From Ignavibacteria bacterium (GTDB lineage: Bacteria > Bacteroidota > Ignavibacteria > UBA10030 > SZUA-254): 11,125 bases of DNA. How positions within the stretch are numbered: the stretch's first letter is position 1; each line of letters starts with the position of its first letter. Shown here in pieces: positions 6,715 through 11,125 of the stretch. The stretch is from contig VBOC01000219.1 of NCBI GenBank assembly GCA_005877655.1, forward strand, positions 1 to 11,125. Direction: 5' to 3'. The translations under genes and the position numbers were made by a program. The notes beneath the pieces were generated by a model. It had not been told where the DNA came from. It did no database searches and saw only the letters and a list, made by a program, of their open reading frames with translations.

Positions 6715-8190
6715 CTACGATATAGACCTGCGAGAAGCAAAATCTTCCCGCATCATTCTTGCCGCAAAAAATCCGTCTGTATCGGCATGGTACGGAAGTA
6801 CTCGCAGGAAACCCTCCGCTGTTATCATGGACGGCGGGCAGACACCCGCTTCGATCCGTCGGAGGCGGAATTCCGGATGAAAGCTGAGGAATGGACCGAC
6901 GACCTCTTCATTTTCCTCTTTCAAAAGGGAACACGTCGTGTACACGAGTTCGCCGCCCGGTTTGACGCATCGGTGATAGAAATCGAGCAGCCGCCTCTGA
7001 TAATCGGCGTGCTGGTGGACGGACGCCTCGGACACGCGCCACTTGAGTGCCGGGTTTCGACGGATCGTGCCGACCCCGGTGCAGGGGGCATCGACAAGGA
7101 CGATGTCGCCCGAGAGCTGCCCCTGCTCCACGCGCCCCCGAAGAATCGGCTTTATGATGGTAACCCCGGCTCTCCTGGTTCGGGATTCGAGTTCGCGGAG
7201 GCGCGATGGATCGACGTCTATCGCAATGATCTCTCCCTCGCCCTTTAGTAAATCAGCAAGATGCAGTGATTTTCCGCCGGCGCCTGCGCAACCGTCGATC
7301 ACGACGCTCCCCGGCCGCGGCTCGCATATCAGGGAAAGGAGCTGGCTCCCCTCATCCTGCAGCTCAAACCAGCCCGCTTTGAAAGTTTCGGATGCCTGCG
7401 CGTTGAATCGTTTGTGAGCAGTCAGACCCGCCGGCGAGACAAGCGTCGGATCGGTTTCGATCCCCTCCGAAAGCAACCGGAGACGGCAATCCTCCCGGGT
7501 TGTCTTGGCAAGGTTCACGCGCAAGGTAACTCGCGCGGGCGTATTGAGACTCTCAAGGAGCCGTTCCGTTTCAGGTCCAAGCTGGTTGTTCCAATCCTGC
7601 ACCATCCAGTCCTGGAAGGAATACTTCACGGCAAGCCGAAGGAGGTCAACGTCGATATCTCGCTCGTGATGCGGCTGCAGAGTCTCTTCGGTATTCCGGC
7701 GATCTGGTTGGATGAAATCGAGGTGTTGAAGTGCCCGCAATGAATGAACGAAGGAGGAAAGGTCCGAGCGGGGAAAATACGTGATCCAGAGCGAATCAAT
7801 TCCGGCGATGGAGTTCCGATGGTCTTCGTTTCCGGAAGGATCGCTGAAGTCGTGATCGATCCCGCCGCCGGTTCGGTCGCCGGAGTCTGCAACCGATTGA
7901 CTGTCAACACAGACCGCATAAGCAACGAAGAGTGGGAGATATCGAACGCGCGGGGCGTCGAGGTGGGAATCTTCCGGATGCAGGCGAATGTGTTCTTCCA
8001 GAAGCGCTTCTATGAACCTCCGGTGCCGGATCATTCCGAAAAGGTTTTCGGAGATGAACCGGCGATCCCGGGCTCCCAGATAATGCTTCTCACGAAAAAA
8101 CGATGACGCGATGTAATCCGCGGGATTGCGGCTCTTGTCAACCGATGAGGTTAATTCGAGGAGGTGGCCAACCAGCGACGTCGCAATCAT
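6715..8190 (-). CDS. rsmB: RsmB/NOP-family rRNA (cytosine-C5)-methyltransferase
   Basis: A 491-residue SAM-dependent enzyme that transfers a methyl group to C5 of a cytosine in rRNA; RsmB targets C967 of 16S rRNA in E. coli, but the exact target here is inferred only from overall layout. The start at 8190 is supported by the ATGA overlap with the asparaginase stop and an AAGGAG about 14 bases upstream; the reading from 8268 would add 26 residues inside the upstream gene. The N-terminal ~95 residues look like the NusB-like RNA-binding domain of RsmB, followed by a poorly conserved Asp/Ser/Gly-rich stretch (~95-135). The catalytic part shows ARVTLRVN (219-226), GWFELQDEGSQLL (273-285), motif I DGCAGAGGKS (299-308), AIDVDPSRL (323-331), motif IV DAPCTGVGTIRRNP (367-380, C370) and motif VI TTCS (nucleophile C420). 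It ends with PYHADTDGFFAA, as usual. It is the second gene of a likely four-gene operon. Confidence 0.93.
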   Translation of the reverse strand: MIATSLVGHLLELTSSVDKSRNPADYIASSFFREKHYLGARDRRFISENLFGMIRHRRFIEALLEEHIRLHPEDSHLDAPRVRYLPLFVAYAVCVDSQSVADSGDRTGGGIDHDFSDPSGNEDHRNSIAGIDSLWITYFPRSDLSSFVHSLRALQHLDFIQPDRRNTEETLQPHHERDIDVDLLRLAVKYSFQDWMVQDWNNQLGPETERLLESLNTPARVTLRVNLAKTTREDCRLRLLSEGIETDPTLVSPAGLTAHKRFNAQASETFKAGWFELQDEGSQLLSLICEPRPGSVVIDGCAGAGGKSLHLADLLKGEGEIIAIDVDPSRLRELESRTRRAGVTIIKPILRGRVEQGQLSGDIVLVDAPCTGVGTIRRNPALKWRVSEASVHQHADYQRRLLDFYHRCVKPGGELVYTTCSLLKEENEEVVGPFLSFHPEFRLRRIEAGVCPPSMITAEGFLRVLPYHADTDGFFAARMMREDFASRRSIS

Positions 8191-9095
8191 ACTGCCACGA
8201 ACGGCTCCTTCATCTGCGACGTCATGTACGCTCTCGCCATTTTCGGGGTATTGAACGCGATGCTGCATTCACCGCGGGCATTGAGCACGATGACTCCGCC
8301 GTAGCCGTCCGCCTTGCTCTTCAGGAGCTCGACCCCACGCTCGGCCGCCTGTTGCCCGTTCCCGCCGTTTGTTTCCATAAGTCCGATCACGGTTTTTGCC
8401 AGAACCACCTTGATGATCGCCTCCCCCCACCCCGTCGTCGAGATCCCGCCCACGGCGTTATCGGCGTACGAACCGCACCCGATGAGCGGAGAATCCCCGA
8501 CCCGGCCGGGATATTTGTTCAGCGTGCCGCCTGTGGAAGTTCCGACGCAGATCGTCCCCTCCTTGTCAAGAGCAACGGCTCCGACGGTATCTCCCCTGTC
8601 CGAACTCTTATGGAAGGCATCCCTGCCGGCATATCGGCCTTTCCGCCGGATCGATTTCCAAAGTTCCTCTTCTCTCGGCGCGATCAATTCCTTCGGATCG
8701 CACGTGGGGATCTGGTGCTCGGCGGCGAAGCGCTCGGCGCCTGTGCCAACAAGAAGAATATGCTCGCTTTCATCCATAACTTTGCGGGCTAGAGAGATCG
8801 GATTCCGGATGCGATGGACCGCCGCAACGGCGCCGCAGCGCAGCGTCTTTCCGTTCATGATGCTCGCATCGAGCTCGACCTCGCCGACAGCGTTCAGATG
8901 GGAGCCGCGTCCGGCGTCGAAGGCCTCGTCGTCCTCCAAAAACCGAATCACCTGCTCTACGGCATCGACCGCGCATCCCCCTTTTTGCAACAGATTCCAA
9001 CCGATGCCGAGGGCCGCGGCGCACCCTTTCCGGTGGGCATCGACCAGACTTTCGGGAATATCCCAGGCGCCTCGGTGAACGATAAGTGAAATCAT
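8187..9095 (-). CDS. Isoaspartyl peptidase / L-asparaginase (plant-type, Ntn hydrolase)
   Basis: A 302-residue enzyme precursor of the N-terminal-nucleophile family that removes isoaspartyl residues from peptides and hydrolyses asparagine. The family matures by self-cleavage before a threonine; here the site is GDTVGAVALD at 168-177, with T170 as the predicted nucleophile. The substrate-binding elements STGG (187-190), GRVGDSPLIGCG (197-208, R198 and D201) and TTGWGE (220-225) are intact, as are FDAGRGS (59-65) and the C-terminal GYGGVIVL. The N-terminal loop usually written HGGAG/W reads HRGAW (7-11), a Gly-to-Arg change. There is no signal peptide, so it is probably cytoplasmic. The ATG at 9095 has only a weak AGGA close by. 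It heads a compact minus-strand cluster, and its stop overlaps the rsmB start (ATGA). Glycosylasparaginase activity is a possible alternative within the same fold, but the sequence pattern favours isoaspartyl peptidase. Confidence 0.93.
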   Translation of the reverse strand: MISLIVHRGAWDIPESLVDAHRKGCAAALGIGWNLLQKGGCAVDAVEQVIRFLEDDEAFDAGRGSHLNAVGEVELDASIMNGKTLRCGAVAAVHRIRNPISLARKVMDESEHILLVGTGAERFAAEHQIPTCDPKELIAPREEELWKSIRRKGRYAGRDAFHKSSDRGDTVGAVALDKEGTICVGTSTGGTLNKYPGRVGDSPLIGCGSYADNAVGGISTTGWGEAIIKVVLAKTVIGLMETNGGNGQQAAERGVELLKSKADGYGGVIVLNARGECSIAFNTPKMARAYMTSQMKEPFVAV

Positions 9096-9132
9096 AATCC
9101 TAGGATGGATTCAGTGTCGCAAATGGTGATTG

Positions 9133-9161
9133 AAAATACGAAAATGCGGCGGGACAAGCAA
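9133..9161 (-). promoter_or_regulatory. Possible promoter for the asparaginase-rsmB-TPR-DUF58 cluster
   Basis: On the minus strand TTGCTT (9161-9156) and TATTTT (9138-9133) are separated by 17 bases and stand about 40 bases before the asparaginase start. They match the sigma-70 consensus only in part, and FCB-group promoters often differ from that consensus, so this is tentative. The location is right for the first gene of the cluster. Confidence 0.25.
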
Positions 9162-9178
9162 TGTGAGCGGGTGAGGGA

Positions 9179-9192
9179 CGCCTCCTCAGGCG
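9179..9192. other. Short hairpin in the intergenic region
   Basis: CGCCT and AGGCG form a five-pair stem with a CCTC loop (plus strand). It lies between the end of the T9SS protein gene and the candidate promoter of the asparaginase gene. No T-tract follows in the minus direction. It may help end transcription together with the hairpin at 9252-9267. Confidence 0.35.
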
Positions 9193-9251
9193 ATAAAGAA
9201 GCTCGGACAGTCAGGGGCTCGCAGAGTCTTACCACGGCCGGGACTTAGAGC

Positions 9252-9267
9252 GGCGTGCCCGCACGCC
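9252..9267 (-). terminator. GC-rich hairpin downstream of the T9SS protein gene
   Basis: GGCGTGC and GCACGCC (seven bases each, two between them; six pairs with a four-base loop is the realistic fold) form a very GC-rich stem about 40 bases after the stop codon of the repeat protein. There is no T-tract on the minus strand, so it is not a textbook intrinsic terminator, but its position at the end of a gene suggests a role in ending transcription or protecting the 3' end. Confidence 0.4.
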
Positions 9268-9306
9268 CCGCACCCGACAAGATTTAGGAAAAGTTTAGCT
9301 TGGCAC

Positions 9307-11125
9307 TCATTTGACGAGCATCATCTTCTTCACATCAGAGAATTTTCCGGCCTGTAATCGATAGAAGTACACGCCGCTCGTCGCCGCAGATGCACTCCAT
9401 CTTATCTGTTTGTATCCCGCGTCTTCGTCACGGTCGACGAGTGTCGTAACGAGTTGCCCCAAGACGTTGTAGATACTCAGACGGACTCTGCTCGCGGTAG
9501 GTAGAGCATATCTCAACACAGTGGTCGGATTGAAAGGATTAGGATAATTATGGTCCAATGAGAATGCAATCGGAATGTCCCTCCCCCCTGCAGCTTTTTC
9601 ATTCGGAGGAGCTGGTGGAAGCTCTGGCGTCGGAGTAATTTTTATGCGGTTTGATGCCGACATCAGACCGGATGACGCTAGAAAGAGCTTGCCCGCTTGA
9701 TTCGTCTTCACCCAGTAGGCGCTGCCGGGCCGGATCGAATCCGCGATGACATACGAACCGGAATAGCCAAAGAGCCTGCTGGTGATCATTCCGGGCGGAT
9801 TGCTCGTAATCGAGCCCACGTAAATTGGCTGGGAGATGGAGCCGATGAGGTTCCAGCCTTGAATCACGGGGACGGAGTCCTTCGGGAATACTGTGCCCGT
9901 AATCGAATCCCCGGTTGACGTGGGAAATTTGAGCCAATATCCGACGCCGGGAGTCATCGTCGAGCTTATCTGATAACCCCCGGAGGTATATGAAAATGCC
10001 TTGCTGACAGCATCCGGGAAAAGAACTTTTACAGAATCGTTCGAGGGGACTTCGGGAGTCGAGACAAGATTCCAGCCCGATCGATGTACAATCGAGACGG
10101 AAGAAGGTCTCGGAGGCAATCCCCAACGGGCAAAATACATCGAGGGCTTTCCGCCTGCGCTCCTGAGATACCCTCCAACATAAAGGTCGTTTCCGCTGAT
10201 AACGAGAGCCTCCGGAGTGCCGTATCCCGCTCGCGGGCCTGTACCGGAGCCAAGCGGTGACCAACTGCTGCCATTCCATCTCGCTATATCATGCGGATCA
10301 GAGTTCGAGAATGCTGTAAAGGTCCCGGAGGCATACAAATCCGTGCCGTAGACGGCAATCGCAAGCACGCTGTAGTCGCCAACGCCGGATCCGACGGCAG
10401 ACCAGGTGCTGCCATCCCATCTGGCAACGTGGGGGGAAAGCACTCCTCCAGCAAAATTAAAAAGTCCTCCCGCGTAAATGTCTGTCCCGCTCACGGCAAG
10501 TGCAAGAACGTTCCAGTTCGTCCCCGTGCCGAGAGCAGACCAGTGTCCGCCGTTCCATTCGGCGATATAACGCGCCGCGACGCCTCCGGCTGTATCGAAT
10601 TGTCCGCCGACATATACGTTGGTTCCTCCTATTCCGTTGGACGTGGCAAGGAGTGTTTGGACGTAGTTGGTTCCACGTAATCCAATGCCTAGCGACGACC
10701 AGCCAAATCCATCCCATCGTGCAATATGGCTTGCCGGTCCTCCGCCCGCGTTTTCAAAAAATCCTCCCGCATACAAATCCGTCCCGTAGGACGCAATCGC
10801 ATCGACCTGGTTGTCCAGACCGGTTCCAAGAGCCGACCAACTACTCCCATCCCACTTCGCAACGTAGTTTACTTTCACTCCTCCGGCCGAATCAAAAACA
10901 CCTCCCGCATATAAATCCGTTCCGATGACAGCTAATGCCACGACAGGATTGTCCATCCCCGTCCCTAGCGGAAACCACCCGCTTCCGTTCCATCTCGCAA
11001 TGTAGTTGACTTTCACTCCCGCTGCTCTTGTAAAGAGACCTCCCGCGTACACGTCAGACCCGATAGCGGCGAGAGCACGGATTGCGCCGTTCAATCCGAA
11101 CCCGAGAGGCGACCAGGCGCTTCCA
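9307..11125 (-). CDS. T9SS-exported repeat protein with C-terminal sorting domain (5' end outside the window)
   Basis: The last 605 residues of a larger protein; the frame is open to the window edge, so the internal TTG at 11094 is not the start. Numbering from the first visible residue: residues 1-335 hold seven repeats of about 46 residues with the pattern W-N/D-G-x-x-W-x-x-L-G-x-G ... G-T-D-L-Y-A-G-G-x-F-x-x-A-G-G-V ... Y-I-A-R-W, suggesting propeller blades. Residues ~348-420 and ~421-483 are two related modules, each with a GWNL segment and a PG-x-x-YW-x-K segment (PGVGYWLKF, PGSAYWVKT). A Pro-rich linker (~498-508) leads to the type IX sorting domain at ~523-605: LDHNYPNPFNPTT, then LSIYNVLGQLV, GVYFYRL and the closing MMLVK. 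This tail is recognised by the T9SS, which carries cargo across the outer membrane and usually anchors or releases it at the surface. The signal peptide must lie beyond the window. The ligand or function is unknown. Confidence 0.92.
   Translation of the reverse strand, partial: GSAWSPLGFGLNGAIRALAAIGSDVYAGGLFTRAAGVKVNYIARWNGSGWFPLGTGMDNPVVALAVIGTDLYAGGVFDSAGGVKVNYVAKWDGSSWSALGTGLDNQVDAIASYGTDLYAGGFFENAGGGPASHIARWDGFGWSSLGIGLRGTNYVQTLLATSNGIGGTNVYVGGQFDTAGGVAARYIAEWNGGHWSALGTGTNWNVLALAVSGTDIYAGGLFNFAGGVLSPHVARWDGSTWSAVGSGVGDYSVLAIAVYGTDLYASGTFTAFSNSDPHDIARWNGSSWSPLGSGTGPRAGYGTPEALVISGNDLYVGGYLRSAGGKPSMYFARWGLPPRPSSVSIVHRSGWNLVSTPEVPSNDSVKVLFPDAVSKAFSYTSGGYQISSTMTPGVGYWLKFPTSTGDSITGTVFPKDSVPVIQGWNLIGSISQPIYVGSITSNPPGMITSRLFGYSGSYVIADSIRPGSAYWVKTNQAGKLFLASSGLMSASNRIKITPTPELPPAPPNEKAAGGRDIPIAFSLDHNYPNPFNPTTVLRYALPTASRVRLSIYNVLGQLVTTLVDRDEDAGYKQIRWSASAATSGVYFYRLQAGKFSDVKKMMLVK
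10120..11125 (-). repeat. Seven tandem in-frame repeats (~138-160 bp each) in the T9SS protein gene
   Basis: The repeats start at the GSxW motif of each unit and are mostly 46 codons apart, with one unit of 53 codons (extra residues GTNYVQTLLATSNGIGG in the fourth visible unit) and a final unit of about 50. DNA similarity is obvious in the segment coding for GTDLYAGG (plus-strand 'cctcccgcatacaaatccgt' and near copies at about 10760, 10906 and 10330), while the loops between diverge. The array continues past the window edge, so the full copy number is unknown. Such an array can vary in copy number by recombination, and can also cause assembly errors. Confidence 0.85.

Noticed and set aside
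7414..8106. Two abutting plus-strand frames opposite rsmB
   Set aside because: They are complements of the methyltransferase gene; translations show no domain, and the minus-strand reading explains the sequence fully.
8191..8268. Upstream extension of rsmB by 26 residues
   Set aside because: It lies inside the asparaginase gene, while the ATG at 8190 forms an ATGA overlap and starts where RsmB-like sequence begins.
9599..10279. A 226-codon minus-strand frame within the T9SS protein gene
   Set aside because: It is out of frame with the repeat protein, whose T9SS tail and repeats are clear; the alternative translation has no recognisable domain.
10120..11125. CRISPR-like or intergenic tandem repeat
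   Set aside because: The periodicity is in frame and codes for conserved protein repeats, with units of 46-53 codons and no identical repeat/spacer pattern.

Overview
The window is an 11.1 kb, moderately GC-rich bacterial chromosome segment in which every supportable gene lies on the minus strand. It most resembles a member of the FCB group (Bacteroidota/Ignavibacteriota/Chlorobi relatives). The main clue is a C-terminal type IX secretion (T9SS) sorting domain with the typical NYPNPFNPTT entry motif. The repertoire of exported proteins built from BNR, Ig-like and propeller-type repeats fits the same assignment, which is an inference from protein families and not a phylogeny. No plasmid, phage, transposon, CRISPR or tRNA/rRNA signature was seen.

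Reading in the direction of transcription (high to low coordinates): (1) 9307-11125, the C-terminal 605 residues of a large T9SS-exported protein with seven visible ~46-residue repeats, two related 'GWNL' modules and the sorting tail; (2) 9096-9306, an intergenic stretch with two hairpins and a possible promoter; (3) 5345-9095, a tightly packed cluster: isoaspartyl peptidase/L-asparaginase, an RsmB-type rRNA m5C methyltransferase (ATGA overlap), a TPR lipoprotein (31 bp gap) and a DUF58 protein (TTGA overlap); (4) 3862-5259, a predicted lipoprotein with a short collagen-like segment followed by four SbsA-type Ig-like domains; (5) 3573-3861, a 289 bp spacer with a weak terminator-like hairpin and a 27 bp near-perfect palindrome; (6) 630-3572, a complete uvrA; (7) 1-527, the N-terminus of a secreted BNR/Asp-box repeat protein that runs off the window.

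The functional themes are cell-surface/exported proteins at both ends and in the middle, plus housekeeping enzymes (nucleotide excision repair, rRNA methylation, isopeptide/asparagine hydrolysis). The most notable anomalies are two apparent small internal deletions about 550 bp apart in adjacent genes. One removes roughly 23 codons plus one base from the DUF58 gene and breaks its frame. The other appears to remove 16 codons in frame from the TPR lipoprotein. Either this locus is decaying or the assembly is locally wrong. I did not find a clearly new biological system here; the remaining findings are modest.
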